A DNA stretch of 64,000 nucleotides, from the NCBI GenBank assembly GCA_948144175.1, contig CANXME010000043.1:1108501-1172500 (forward strand), in the 5' to 3' direction. How positions within the stretch are numbered: the stretch's first letter is position 1; each line of letters begins with the position of its first letter. The notes beneath the pieces are model-generated. The model saw only the letters and a program-made list of their open reading frames with translations. It was not told the origin of the DNA and did not search any database. The DNA is from Closterium sp. NIES-65 (lineage: Eukaryota > Streptophyta > Zygnematophyceae > Desmidiales > Closteriaceae). Of the stretch, positions 1 to 12,879 are shown piece after piece. A program made the translations under genes and the position numbers.

Positions 1-2744
1 GGCCGAGAGACCCGGGGGTGAAGGTTGAGCTGATGCGCCGCGTACCTCACCGCAAACGGCCACAGAAAATGGGGGGCAGCCGCATGCATCATGGACGTAC
101 GAGCAACATCCATGACCATGCCAATGCGGCGCTCAGCAATCCCATTTTGCTGTGGTGAGTCCGGAAGCGTGAAGGTCTGGTGAATCCCCCGTGCACGACA
201 GTAGTCCCGCAGAAGGCGAGAAGAGAACTCTCCGCCTCTGTCCGAGTGCAGACGCAGAACAGGAAAGTCCGAGCCGAAGCTCTTCCTGAGCTGGAGACGA
301 GCCTCGCGGATCCAGTCGATCAGCACCTCAGTGACCGCACCCTTGCTGCGCAAGGGGAGGACTGTGGTGTAACGCGAGTAGTCGTCAACCACCAACAGGA
401 AGTAGCGCTCGTGACCCTGCCCACGGACGGGGGCTGGGCCCCACACATCCATGTGAAGCGTCTGCAGGGGAGCCTCTGTCGGGGGGAAGTGGGAGGAGTG
501 AGGAGTAGCCCGGAGGCGACCCTCGACACAGGGGACACAAGAAGGTCCTGGCCCGGAGGGGAGAGGAGGGAGAGACTGGGGAAGACCAGAGACAAGGACA
601 CGGGAAGCCATGCTCCGAAGACGGGGCAAGGAGGGGTGGCCAAGACGGTGGTGCCACAGGAGAGTCTCGTGAGACAGGAGGCGACAAGAACAGGGGGCAG
701 ACTCAGGACCTGACCGGGACGCAGCAGCAAGCACCTGACCCGACGCAGCCACCTGACCAGACGCAGGGACAGGAGGAGACTCAACGGTCAGGGTGTAGAG
801 ACTCGACCCCGGCCGACGCGAGAACGTGGCCAGGTGTCGGCCTGTGCGTGCCTCCGTGCAGTGGGTCACCCGCTGACTCGCAGAAGTGAACTGGTGAACC
901 CCCACATCCTGCAGGTCCGCTCCACTCACCAAGTTCGTAGAGAACGAGGGAAGGTACAGACCAGACAGGGTGCCCGAAGGGGCAGCGGGACACGGGAGGA
1001 CAGTGGAGAAGTGAGACAGGACAGGACCCCCAGAGGGGTCAGCAAGGGAGACCGCAACCGGCCGGCCGAGCGGCGTAAGGGTAGTGCGGTCTCGAAAGAA
1101 GGAGCGAGAAGCCCCGGAGTCAAGTGTGAAAGTGAGGGAGGACGAGGACGACGCAGTACCTGAGAGCGCAGTCTCACCAGTACCTGAGAGCACAGACGCA
1201 CTGGCACCCAGAGCAGCAGCCTCACAAGCACCTAGCGTAGCAGTACCAATGCCCGGGTCGGGCTGGAAACACCGGTAACCCTCATTCTCCTCACTATAAT
1301 CCACAGCATACATAGCAGCAAGGAAGCATCAAAATCAAGATCAAAGATCGCTACACCAGCCCTTAGAAGCTCATCCCAGCGAGGGATCTCACTAGCCCCA
1401 GGGAACTGCTGACGCCAAGCGTCCGTCAGGCGGCCAAAGCAGCGCTGGGTGGCGTGGGCACCCCCACACTGCTCACCCGCGCGGTCGCCGGAACGAAGAA
1501 CGTAGGTGCAGGGACCAGTACCCCCACCCCTCTGACGCCCAGCGTACCACTCACGAAGCTGCTGAGGCGGAGGGATGTCCCGCGAGCGCTGCTGCTGCTG
1601 CCGCTGCGAGCGCTGGCCACCACCACCGCCGCTACGCTGCTGGGTACCACCCCGACCAGCTCCACCTCCTCCACCACCACCGCCTCCTCCGCTGCCGCCT
1701 CCACCGCCTCCACCTCCGTCGCCTCCACCTCCGCCGCTGCCTCCACCACCACCGCTGGCACCACCACTACCGTCTCCGCCGCTGTTGCCACCACCACCAC
1801 CACCACCCCCGCCACTAGTCCCGCCGCCACCCCCACTCCCTCCGCCGCCACCCGCCGCCACCGCCACCGCCCCCTCCAGCTCCACCCGCGCCCTTGCCCC
1901 CCTTGCCCTTGCTGGAGCGACGTCTCCCACTAGGGGTAGACGCCGCGCCGACCGACTCAAGACCAAGCAGGTCGGCAGCAGCAGCAGAGGCAACAGAGGG
2001 CAGCAAGGGGGAAGGAGAGCACCCCTCAAAGATGGGGGTGCGAGGGTCACCACGAGAAGCACCTACAGCGACTATGCTCTTCTCCGCTGCGAGGAGGGCC
2101 TTCTCGAGGAGGTCGACGGTGAGGGTGGTGGGACAGACTGCGAGAAAGTGGTCCCTGACGACGCGAAGGGAGTCAGGGAGGCGCGCGACTACGTAGTAGA
2201 GAGCGATGTACATGGGGGGTGGGTTCTTAGCGCAGAACTCAGCAGGAAGGGCGGCGCGGTAGCGAGTGTCACTAGTGCGGAGGTGCGTAATGAGGTCAGC
2301 AACAGTGGGAAAGGCAGAGAGGTCAGGAAAGAGGTAGGGAAGCATGAGACGGCTCAGTGCAGCAGTGGCAGGGGAGGAGTAGCGCGCAACTACAGCGTCG
2401 TACAAGGTCTGAGCACTCTTGTACTGACTAAAGTGCGCACGCTCAGAGGTAGGGAGGTGGCGACGCACAGCAAGACGTGCAGCAGCATCGCGGGTGGCCC
2501 ACTGAGAGCGGACAGTGGGATCAGCATCAGCAGCAGGAGCAGGAGAGGCGCCAGAGGTGAGGTCAAAGAGAGAAAGGTCGTCAGCCCTGTCGCACTGTAA
2601 GAACTGCTGCAGGTCGTCTAACCAGACCTCAAAATCAATGGCGCGACCCTCAGCGTCAAAAGCTAGGACACTAGGGGTAGCCATGGCGACGACAGCGACG
2701 CAGTGCAAGCAGTAGGGAAAGAGCTCGCAGTGTTAGTGGGACTG

Positions 2745-3560
2745 TGCTCACCAGGCAGGGCAGGTCGTGCAGCTCTGCAGAAAGGCGGCTCAGCGACCGG
2801 TCGGCTCGGGTGCACAGCGGCTCGGCTCCCGGGCGGCTGGGCGGCTGGGCGGCTCGGGCGCAGGGCGGCTCGGCTCCCGGGCGGCTCGGCGGCAGGGCGG
2901 CTCGGGTGCAGGGCGGCTCGGGTCCCGGGCGGCTCGGCGTTGGGCGGCTCGGCTCCCGGGCGGTTCGGCTGCTGGGGCGGCTCTGCTGCTGGGGCGGCTC
3001 GGCCGGGAGATGCAGGGGCGGGGCCGTCAGGTGCAGCGGCGGGTCGACCGGTGCAGCGGCGGGCCGGCAGGTGCAGCGGCGGGGCCGTAGGGTGCAGCGG
3101 CGGGCCGAACACGTGAGGCGGCGGGCCGTAGGGTGCAGCGGCGGGCCGTAGGGTGCAGCGGCGGGCCGGCAGGTGCAGCGGCGGGGCCGTCAGGTGAAGC
3201 GGCGGGCCGCTGGGTGCAGCGGCGGGCCGGCAGGTGCAGCGGCGGGCCGGCAGGTGCAGCGGCGGGGCCGTCAGGTGAGGCGGCGGGCCGTAGGGTGCAG
3301 CGGCGGGCCGTAGGGTGCAGCGGCGGAGCCGGCGGTGGGGCCGCGTCAGTGGAGGCGGCGGGGCCGCGTAAAGCAGGCGGCGGGGCCGCGTCAGTGGAGG
3401 CGGCGGGGCCGCGTCAAGCAGGCGGCGGGGCCGCGACGAAGCGGGCGGCAGGGCCGCGTCAGAGCCGGCGGCGGGGCCGCGTCAAGCAGGCGGCAGGGCC
3501 GCGATCAGGAGGGGTGGCGGGGCCGCGTCTGAGGGACAGCGGGGCCGCGAGGGAAATGGC
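2745..3560 (-). repeat. GC-rich minisatellite leader of element A
   Basis: Two tandem families follow one another: a ggcggctcgg-type block (about 2780-3000) and a roughly 20-bp unit like gtgcagcggcgggccgtagg (about 3020-3330). These grade into ggcggggccgcgt units. The array lies between primer site and gag, so it belongs to the untranslated leader. Long open frames across it on both strands are composition artefacts. Confidence 0.75.
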
Positions 3561-3653
3561 GACCCGAGGGGTCGCTAAAAAAAAGGCGCGCCTCGGGGCG
3601 CGCTTCGGTGGGCCCTAAAAAAACGGTCCTAAGGAAGGACCCGCTCTATACCA

Positions 3654-3783
3654 TGTGAAACAAGTGAACATGAATGAAATGACTAAGTCAGAGTTGGGTA
3701 CAAATACAACCCTAGAAAGCTGTACCCCATATGTGCTACCCCACTATAGCCTACAAACATGCATCAGCTATAATACTCTGACA
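3654..3783 (-). repeat. 5' LTR of element A (130 bp)
   Basis: On the plus strand it runs from TGTGAAACAAG to ATACTCTGACA, the reverse of a TG...CA LTR. It shares the core ccccatatgtgctaccccac with element F's LTRs but differs elsewhere. The partner LTR is outside the window. Confidence 0.8.
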
Positions 3784-6700
3784 AAGATAAGACATATATG
3801 TCTTCTATCCGGGCGATGACGGTAGCAAAGTGCAGAAACGCTGATGATCACCAGATTGAAGTGTCTTGGTGAATATATCAGCAGTGTTGGCCTGAGTGGC
3901 CACGTAACGCAGACGAAGCTGACCACGCTGCTGCAACTCTCGAGCCAAGAAGTAACGTAGACTGATGTGCTTCGTTCTGTGCTCAAGTCTGTGCTCCTCA
4001 CACAAGGCAATGGCAGCCTTGTTGTCGACGTACAGCACTGGAGGAGAACGAGGCCGCTCTCCCAGGTCGGTCAGCAAGTAGGTGAGCCAGCGTAACTCCT
4101 GTGCAGCCATGGCTGTGGCGTAGATCTCAGCCTCACAACTGGAGCTGAGAACCGAAGACGAACGCGTAGAACGCCAAGAAACTAAACCAGAGCCAAGGCT
4201 GAAGGTGTAACCCTGTGACGACCGCTGAGTAGCCTGGTCGTCAACCCAAGAAGCGTCTGAGTGCCCAGTGAGAACAACTGAGCTCCTCCCTCCAAGCACG
4301 AGCCCCATGCCCGATGTACTGCACAAGTAGCGCAATAACCTATTTGCAGCTTTCCAGTGCACCTTTCGGTGCCGACCAGGAGCCACGTAGCGAGCCAGAA
4401 GGCCAAGAGGGTACGCGAGGTCAGGACGAGTGCAAGTCATCAGGTACATGAGGCAGCCAACTAGCTCTGGGTAAGGACCATTCGGCTTTACGAACTCGTC
4501 TGAAGAAGGAGCTGAGAGCGAGTGACCTGTAGCCAGAGGAGTGGCCTGTGTCGAGGACCAGGTGAAGCCGAAGCGCTGAAGGACCTGCTGCACCATGTGT
4601 GACTGAGTCAGTGTGATGGTGCGGCGTGCTGTGTCCCGGGTGATCTGCAAGCCAAGGTAGCTGCGCAGTTCACCCAGGTCTGTGCACGTGTGTCTCTTCT
4701 GCAGCTCCGACTTCACGTGGGCGAGAGCCTCAGTGTCAGCAGTGGCAAAGACCAAGTCGTTGACGTACACGAGGATGTAGAACGGCGGCAGCGAAGTGTC
4801 GGTGTGCAGAAACAGCGACGGGTCCGCAGTAGAAGGCGCGAACCCAAGAGCCGCAAGTGTAGTCCTCAGTGTGTCGTGCCACTCACGTGGTGCATGTCGG
4901 AGACCGTAGACCGGCCGCCGGAGGCTCCACTGGGTACCAGGAGGAAACGACCCAGTGAAGCCAGGAGGGCGGCGTAGCCAGGTCTCCTCGTGCAGGCTGC
5001 CCTGCAAGAAAGCTGTGTTGAAGTCAAGAGAGTGAAGCTCGTAGTCACGCTGAGCAGCAACGTGCAGTAGCACCCGAAGATTGGTCATCTTCTGGGTGGG
5101 GGAGAAGGTCTGGAAGAAGTCTACTCCCTCTCGCTGACTGAAGCCTCGAGCAACGTAACGAGCCTTGAAGACAGGCGGAGAACCTGGCGGCCGCTTCACC
5201 CTGAAAATCCACATGCCACTGACGATGTTCGCCCCAGGAGGGGGAACCTCGTCAACATAAGTGCCAGTGGACTTCCAAGATGCCATCTCTGCGTCCATGG
5301 CTGTCTGCCACTGAGAGGAATACTCACCCGTACGAGCGCGGGGTCGGGATGTCTGGTGCATCCGGGTCTCCCTCAGGTGCAATCAGCATGGACACGAGAT
5401 GAGGTACAGCAGCGGCAAAGCACTCAAACTCCTCCTACCTGTCCTCAAGGACGTCCGTGCCTAGAGCACACTCACCCCCGACCGACGGAGGACAGAGAGA
5501 CTCTTACTCAGCAACAAGACTCGCGGCGTAGTCTAGACGACAACGAGCAGCAAAGTCGACAAGTTCAGCAACGAAGTAAGACGCAGGAGCAGACTCAAAG
5601 GAAGGGTCAGTGTCAGCAGTGGCCAGGAGACGCGTGACAGTAGGACTAGCAGCACGAAGAGAGTCAGACTCCGGGTCAGCAAGGGCAGGAAGAGAGGACG
5701 CAGGAGGAGAAGGCAGAGGGACCCGTTGCGGAGCAGTGGAAAGACGAAGCTTCATCTGGTGAGTGCCTGGGACAGCAGGGGGACGCTGACGCGGGACACG
5801 ACGACCAGTGCGAGCAGCACGAACAGGCAACGCAGAACGAGACTCAGGCGACACAGGAAGAGACTCAGGCTCACGATGCTCCGTAAGACCTCATGTTAGA
5901 CCAGTGTAGGGAGAAGGACCAGGGATAGGGGAGGCAGGCTGTAACTGTAACTGCGGCTGGACAGGCTGAGGACACTCTAAGGAGGGAGTAGGACAAGAAG
6001 GAGGACGCTGACCAAGAACCTGCTGAAGGAGCGGAACGAAGTACGGCCACGGCCGTGAAGTGCCCCCAGAACCAGCAGAGACAGCACCAGAACCCCCAGC
6101 AGCAGCTCCAACTCCTGTAGCACTACCAGCAGCTTCAGCAGCGCCAACTCCGGTACCCCCAGTAGTACCAGCTCCAGCCGCACCGTCGGCTCCAGCACCT
6201 GCCGGACCAGCCCCAGGGTTAGCAGCTACACCAACTCCAGTAGGCCCAGCGTCCTCAGCTCCACCGGCAGCTCCAGCAGCGCCAGCACCTGCAGCTCCAA
6301 CTCCAGCACTAGCAGCACCTCCAGTAGCACCTTCTCCAGCAGCTCCAGCTCCAGCAGAACCCCCAGTCCCAGCAGCCCCAGTATCGCCTGTACGAGCACC
6401 TCCAGGTTCTGAGGCTCCAGTACCTCCAGCCGCACTAGGGCCTCCAGCGAGCGGCACCCCAGTGCTAGGAGCGCCGCTCGGAGGCTGCAGCGGCGAGCGT
6501 ACCACTCACGCAGTCGCTGTGGGGAGGGAGGCGCCGGCTGCGACACAGTACCCGAAGCACCACCAGCTCCAACTCCGGTAGAACCCGCAGCTCTAGCAGC
6601 CCCACGCCGGAGGCTATAACGCTGAGAGTACCATTCACGCAGCTGGTGTGAAGAGGGAGCGTCACCAGGCGCAGGACGGTCAGTCTCAGCTCCCTCAGGC

Positions 6701-8911
6701 TCAGCACCCCAAGGATCAGCACCCCCAGGTTCAGCATCCCCAGGCTCAGCACCCCCCGGCCTCACCACCCCCAGGCTCAGCACCCCCAGTCTCAGCACCC
6801 CCAGGCTCAGCACCCCTAGGCTCAGCACCCTTAGTCTCAGCACCCCCAGGCTCAGCACCCCTAGTCTCAGCACCCGCAGACGTCGTACCCCTCGCAGGAC
6901 CAGAGTCGACAGCTACCTTGACAGGCTCGTCCGGGTCTACGTGAGAAACACCTAAGGGAGCAGGACCCTGGGGAGGGAGGGGGTCTACCGAAGTAGCACC
7001 TGGTGTGAGGAAGAGCGGCGGGGGGGGAAGCGGCGCAGTGCGGTAGGGGAACAGACGGTAGAAGGGTACCGACTCGTCAAAAGTGACGTCCTGAGAGGGG
7101 AAGACACGGCGCGAGGTGGGGTGGTAAAACTGCCAGCCAGGCGCATCAGGGACAAAGCCAAGAAAGACGCAGGGAACCGCACGGGAGGAGAGCTTGTCCG
7201 AGGACGTATCGCGGACAAAGGCTCGACATCCCCAGACACGGAACACCGACGCATCGCCAACCTTCCCCGTCCAACGCAGTGTGGGCGAGGTCTCCGGAGT
7301 AGAGACACGGGGCCAGAGGTTGAGCTGATGCGCAACGTACTGTACTGCAAACGGCCATAGAAAATGGGGGGCAGCTGCATGGATCATGGAGGTACGAGCG
7401 ACCTCCATGACTAAGCCAATGCGGCGCTCAGCAATCCCATTCTGCTGTGGAGAGGCCGGAAGAGTGAACGTCTTGCGGATGCAGTGCTCCGCACAGTAGG
7501 CTGCCAAGAGGTCGGAGGAAAACTCACCACCCCTGTCAGAGTGCAGACGCAGGACTGGAAAGTCCGACTGGAACCGGTCGCGGAGCTGGAGACAAGCAGC
7601 GCGGATCCAAGGGATCAAAACATCAGGGACCTCATCCTTGCTACACAAGGGGAAGACCGTGGTGTAGCGCATGTAGTCGTCGACAACCAGCAGGAAGTAC
7701 CGCTTGTGGCCCTGACCACGGAAGCGGGCTGGGCCCCACACATCCAAGTGAAGAGTCTGCAGAGGAGCCTCTGTGGGAGGGAACAAGGAGGAGTGAGGAG
7801 TGGCGCGCTGCCGCCCCTCAACACAGGGAAGATAGGGAGGAGCAGGCGAGGGTGGGAGCGGAGGGAGAACCCTGGGAAGACCAGAGACAAGGTACCGGGA
7901 GTGCATGCCACGAAGGCGCTGCCCTGAAGGGTGACCAAGGCGGTGGTGCCAGAGGACGGTCTAGTGCGACAGGGAGCGACACGAGCAGGGGGCCGATAGC
8001 CGACCTGACGCAGACGCAGACGCAACTACCTGAGGGGACTCAGTGGTCAGTGTGTACAGGTCCGACCTCGGCTGCCGAGTAAAGGTAGCCTGGTGGCGAC
8101 CCGTCCGAGCACACGTACAGTGGGTCACACGCTCATAGGTAGGGGTAAACTGGTGAACACCCCCGTCCTAGAGAGCAGAGCCCGCCACCAAGTTCGTAGA
8201 GAACGAGGGGAGGTAAAGACCCGACAGGGTGCCGGCCGGAATCGCAGGACAAGGGAGGAAAGTGGAGGAGGTCGCAAGGACCGGGCCCCTAGAGGGGTCA
8301 GCTAGGGAGACAGCAACAGGCCGAGCTAGCTGCTCAAGGACAGTGCGGTCATGAAAGAAGCAGCGGGAAGCACCCGAGTCCAGTGTGAAGGTGTGCAGTG
8401 CCTCAGTAGAAGCAGTACTAGCAGGCGCAGACGCACGAGCACCTGGAGCAGCAGACTCACGAGCACCTAGAGCAGCAGCCTCACCAAGACCTAGGGCAGC
8501 AGACGCACTTGCACCTGGAGCGGCAGTCTCACTGGTCCCAAAACCCGGGTCGGGCGGTACACTCAGGTAGCAGACACCCTCAACACTAATATTCAATGAA
8601 TACATAGCACCAAGGATAACATCAAAATCAAGAGCAAAGATATCAATTCCCTTCTTTAGCAGATCAGCCCAGCGGGGCAGCTTAGGGAAGTAAGGGAGCT
8701 GCTCGCGCCAGGCGTCGTCGAGACGAAAGAAGCAGTGCTGCGCCGTGTGAAACCTCCCACAGGTCTGGCCAGTGCGGTCACCTGTGCGGATTACGTACGG
8801 GCAGGTACCTCCACCCCCAGACCCCCCACGCTGAGAGTACCACTCACGGAGCTGTTGGGACGACGGGGTCTTGCCGGGACGCTGCTGCTGCTGCCTCTGT
8901 GTCAACGGGAG

Positions 8912-10005
8912 TTGTTGTTGGCCCCGTCCTCGCTTAGGCGGAGCCGACTACGTGGTCGGGTGTACTAGAGATACAGCTGACTTGCAGTAGTGGGCGACGC
9001 CGACTTGGGCGAGCGGGTTGACGGGGCTGGTCGACTTGCACGGGGCCACTGCAATGCCGCCGACTTGGGAAGCCGGCGGCCGACTTCAACTGGTGGTCGG
9101 CGATGCGGCACGTCGACCTGGAAGTCGGCGCCGACTTGCAAGGTCACCGACTTGCAAGGTCACCGACTTGCAATGTCACCGACTTGCAAGGTCACCGACT
9201 TGCAAGGTTGCCGACTTGCAAGGTCGCCGACTTGCAAGGTCGCCGACTTGCAAGGTCGCGGACTTGCAACGTCGCCGACTTGGGAGGTCGCCGACTTGGG
9301 TGGTTGGCTGACGATTGGGCTGGTCGATGTGGAGCTGGTCGACCAGGAGTGACGTCGACCTGGAGCTGGTCGACCAGAGGTGTGGTCGACCTGGTGTGGT
9401 CGGCTGGAGGTGGCCGTCGACTTGGGAGGTCGACGGGCACATACAGGACCACCTGGTCGACGTGGTTGCCCGGTCGACCAGGTTACCTGGGTGACAAGGT
9501 TCCGCGGAGGAGTGCGACGGTCGCCTTGGCGAAGTTGGCGAGTCCGACCTCGGGGGTGGTATCCCGAGGTCGACGTGGCTGATAAGAGGCAGTCATCAGC
9601 GCCAGGTTGAATTGGTGTATGCGCTGTGCAGGTGACGAGACTCTGCACGCCAAACATCTGCAAGCACCTGCGAAGTGGGTGCGCTACTGTTCTGCGGGAG
9701 CAATGTTGGCTCGCCGTCAACCTGCGACGTTGGCACGTCGTCGACTTTGCACTGCTGGAGCGTGGTCGACCAAGTCGTGCTGGAACGCGGTCAACCATGC
9801 TGCGCTAGCAGTCGACTGACCTGAATGCTAGCTCTGATGTAGTCCAGCCATGCCAACTTCATTGTACCATTGTTGTCAACCTTTCTTAGTGAAATCCTTG
9901 CCAACTTGCCCCGTGAACTAGCAAGCAGTGTGTGCACTAGGAAAACGACTAAGGACCAACGAACGCAGAGATCACACGAGCACCCGTGCCTAGCCCGTGG
10001 TCTAG
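8912..10005. mobile_element. Unclassified insertion X1 inside element E
   Basis: This stretch interrupts the gag region of element E and has no resemblance to any other copia copy here. Its ends resemble a shorter sequence at about 12110-12290: both start tgttggccccg(t/c)cctcgctt and end near a (c/g)cgttgtagtag or ccttgtagtaa motif. The middle is dominated by a 17-bp array and by scattered gtcgac and cgacttg words. Short inverted words CAACGGGAG (8903-8911) and CTCCCGTTG (10006-10014) flank it, but I find no convincing target duplication. No protein domain is recognised. It could be a non-autonomous DNA element. The class is undetermined. Confidence 0.45.
9126..9302. repeat. 17-bp tandem array in insertion X1
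   Basis: About ten copies of a unit like cgacttgcaaggtcacc, changing gradually to cgacttgggaggtcgcc at the right end. The period is not a multiple of three and the open frames across it are repeats of the same words, so it is not coding. Confidence 0.85.
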
Positions 10006-11782
10006 CTCCCGTTGTAGTAGTTATCTCCGCACTCTGGCCACCTCCGACCCCCCCACGCTGCACCGCTCCACCGCGCCCACCACCAGCTCCACTGCCGCCA
10101 CCACTGCCACCACCACCCCCGCCACCCCCGCCACCACCGCCGCCACCACCCCCGGCTCCGCCACTGACCCCCCCACCACCAGCACCACTCCCACCACCGC
10201 CACCACCCCCGCCGCCTCCACCCCCTCCACCACCGCCGCCCCCGCCGCCACCCCCGCCACCCCTGCCCCCCTTGCCCCGGCCGCCCTTGCGTCTCCCACT
10301 AGGAGCAGACGCAGCCCCGACCCCCTCAGCATAGAGGTAGTCGACAGCAGCAGCAGATGCAATGGAGGGGAGGAGGGGGACGGGGGAGGACCCCTAAAAA
10401 AAGGGGGCGCGAGGGTCGCCACGAGAGGCACCTACAGCTACAACGCTCTTCTCAGCTGCTAGGAGTTCCTTCTCGAGCAGGTCGACAGTGAGGTCGGTAG
10501 GGGAAAGGGCGAGAAAGTGGTCCCTGACAGTGCGAAGGGAGTCAGGGAGGCGGGTGACCAGGTGATAAAGTGTGAGGTACATCGGGGGAGGGTTCTTGGC
10601 TAGGAAATCAGGGGGAAGCGCGGCACGGTAGCGAAGATCACTAGTACGGAGGTGCGTGATGAGGTCAGCTACAGTGGCAAAAGCAGACAGATCGGGGAAG
10701 AGATAGGGCAGTGAGAGACGACCTATCGCAGCAGTAGCAGGGGAGGAGTAGCGTGCTACTACAGCATCATATAGCTCCTTAGCGGTCTTATGCTGGTCAA
10801 AGTGCTCGCGCTCATCTAACGGTAGGTGGCTGCAAACGGCTAGGCGAGCATGAGCGTCACGGGTCTGCCACTGTGAGTGAGCAGTGCTGCAAGCAGTAGC
10901 AACAGGTGCGGGAGCGGCGCCGGACGTGTGGTCAAACAGGGAAACATCGTCCTAAGCAGTGATCTAGAGGAACAGGTGCAGGTCATCGAGCCAAAAATCG
11001 AACTTAATCGGACGGCCCTCAGAGTCAAAAGTGAGAACGGTAGGACTGGCCATAGTGGCAGTAGTAGTAACACCAGTAGTAGCAGCAGTAGCAGTAGTAG
11101 CAGTAAGAGCAGTAGTAGTAGCACCTGTAGCAGTAGCAGCAGTAGTAGTAGTAGTAGCAGTAGTAGCAGTAGTAGCAGTAAGAGCAGTAGCAGTAGCAGC
11201 TGTAGCAGAAAGAACACCTGTAACAGTAGGAACAAGAACAGCAGTTGCTGCAGGTGAGGCGGCGCGGCTCGGTCAGGACGGCGCGACTCGGGCGGCGCGA
11301 CTCGGGCGGCGCGGCTCGGGCAGGTAGGGCGGCGCGACGGCGGGCCTATGCACGGTGCGGGGTGGCGCCTAGGGTGCGGCTGTGCGCGGACCGCAGCTGC
11401 GTTCGTGAGGCGGCTAAGCGTGAGCTGCAGCAGCCGACGCACGATCGCCGCTGCGCGCGGGCTGCGACCTGCGGGCGGGCGGCGGTGGGTCGAGCGTCGG
11501 CCTATGGGCGAGCGGGGCCTACGGGCGACGGCCTACTGGCGCGCGCGAGAAAAATCCGGCCGCCCTAGGCGGCGAATTGGCTACTCGCGCTAAAAACGCG
11601 GGGCCGCGCTCGAGCTGCTAGCGGGCTGCAAAACGGGCAGCGTAAGAGGAGGGCGCGCGAGGGCACACTAGGAGAGAGGCGCTCGAGGGCGCTAAGACGG
11701 TAGGGCGCACGAGGGCACCTGTAGCGGATCGGTGGGCCCTTAGGTAAGCGGTCCTAGGTCCCTAACCTAGGCTCTGATACCA

Positions 11783-11910
11783 TGTTAAGAATGAGAAGTG
11801 ATTGAACTAGGAAAAGTGTGGGGTACAAGTAGGAAACCCTAAAGTTATCATACCCCATAGTATCTACCCAACTACAGCCTAAACAACTGTAGCAGATATA
11901 ACATTTGACA
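11783..11910 (-). repeat. 5' LTR of element E (128 bp)
   Basis: Plus-strand ends are TGTTAAGAATG and ACATTTGACA. It is directly followed on the element side by a canonical plant copia primer site (minus-strand TGGTATCAGAGC), which fixes the boundary at 11782/11783. Confidence 0.8.
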
Positions 11911-12754
11911 GTCTCCACTCCACGATCGTCGTTACGGTAATTAGCTGCGTGCCAATATTTCAGTGGCTGACAAAATACGTTGTCAGTGTAATCTTCGCTA
12001 CAAGCCAAGAGCTATTCGTGTGCACTGTGCTTCACCAACTTCCCCAAACCGAACAAGTTGTGCACACATCAACCGCGACTGCTTTCGTCGGGTAGTTCTT
12101 AATATGAATGAACTGTTGGCCCCGCCCTCGCTTGGGCAACGCCGACATTCTGGTCGGATGTACGAGAGAAGCAGTCAACCGTACGCAGTGAGGAAAATCT
12201 TTGCCGAATTCTCCTGTGAATGTGCAAGTACTAGGGAACTAAGCAAAGCTACGATCTCTCATAGAGCTCGTGCCAACACCTTGTAGTAAAGCTCACGACT
12301 AATGTAGAGTGACTCTCTGAAGTAGCCGTCCACGTGGCACGAACATGCTCTGGAATCATATCCGCGGAAGCGCCTGAGCACGAACACACCGGCGAAAAAT
12401 GTGCATCGTTCGTAGAATACACCGGGTCACCGTAACCCAGCCACGACAAACAACGGGCATCCTGTTTCGCCGACGCGAAAGAAACGCGCCGAATACAGGC
12501 CGCGGGTACCCCAAGTATGTGTACAAACATACCCACAAAAATGTGTATCGTCGTGGGGAAACACGATAAGTTTACATCGCGGAACCGTGACCCGCACAGC
12601 TGCCTTGAAATGTGCTACTATTCACGGATGCTCCAACGCATGATTTTAATGTGAACTTTATGTAATATGGTCTATTTTGGTTCACTAAGGCAGCATTTGA
12701 AAATTTTGATGTTGACGTACTGAACCAAATCTCACCGTAATTTATCACGAATGC
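11911..12754. other. Non-element spacer with a second, shorter copy of X1
   Basis: Lower-GC sequence between the LTR of element E and the left LTR of element C. About 12110-12290 resembles the two ends of insertion X1 joined without its repeat-rich middle. The rest shows no gene, repeat or RNA that I can support. Confidence 0.5.
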
Positions 12755-12879
12755 TGTGAAATAATGAGGAATGATTGACTAGGAAATGAGTTGGGTACAA
12801 ATATGTAACCCTAGGAAACTGTACCCCATACTGTCTACCCCACTACAGCCTAGAAAGACTATAGCATAAATGTTTGACA
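12755..12879 (-). repeat. 3' LTR of element C (125 bp)
   Basis: Plus-strand ends are TGTGAAATAATG and ATGTTTGACA. The element side continues with the complement of a purine-rich tract (caccaccataggcaaagtgg), the same motif seen next to the 3' LTRs of B and F. Confidence 0.8.

Larger units (their letters stand above)
1..3783 (-). mobile_element. Ty1/copia element A, 5' part, cut by window edge
   Basis: Minus-strand copia fossil; its 3' half lies left of the window. Parts in element order (right to left): LTR 3654-3783; primer site just inside it (TGGTATAGAGCGGG on the minus strand); GC-rich repeat leader about 2710-3640; UBN2-type gag about 1900-2690; glycine-rich stretch about 1600-1900; zinc-knuckle region preceded by a QQLREWY motif about 1420-1560; aspartic protease with DSGA about 1030-1150; GAG-pre-integrase about 600-800; integrase core about 1-560. 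The element is broken, with a few breaks. Its integrase part is almost identical to element F (35871 onward), so that part is recent. The LTR is immediately followed by the end of element E's coding region, which suggests that A inserted into the 3' flank of E. Confidence 0.85.
3784..11910 (-). mobile_element. Ty1/copia element E, broken, carries an insertion
   Basis: Minus-strand copia fossil. Parts: LTR 11783-11910; primer site TGGTATCAGAGC on the minus strand at 11771-11782; leader with AGT/AGC repeats about 11040-11230; gag about 10400-11050; glycine-rich stretch about 10030-10300; zinc-knuckle region about 8720-8850; protease with DSGA about 8340-8400; GAG-pre-integrase about 7900-8020; integrase about 6980-7900; alanine/glycine/proline linker about 5500-6870; reverse transcriptase and RNase H about 3805-5380. 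RT and RNase H still read as one long frame. The element is broken with several breaks. A separate 1.1-kb sequence (about 8912-10005) sits inside the gag region. No 3' LTR is seen, because the element abuts A at 3783/3784. With only one LTR its age cannot be estimated. Confidence 0.85.

Noticed and set aside
1575-2600. Long plus-strand open frame full of proline
   Set aside because: It is the antisense of the glycine-rich and gag parts of element A. The same mirror frames appear opposite every glycine-rich gag stretch.
2700-3620. Several overlapping open frames on both strands in the GC-rich leader
   Set aside because: Stop codons are rare in this composition and the translations are only repeat words.
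9126-9302. CRISPR-like array
   Set aside because: The 17-bp units are directly tandem with no spacers, and the setting is eukaryotic.
9103-9452. Repeat proteins (ARSPTCKV or ASRRPCKS types)
   Set aside because: They are translations of the 17-bp array in different frames, with no domain or start signal.
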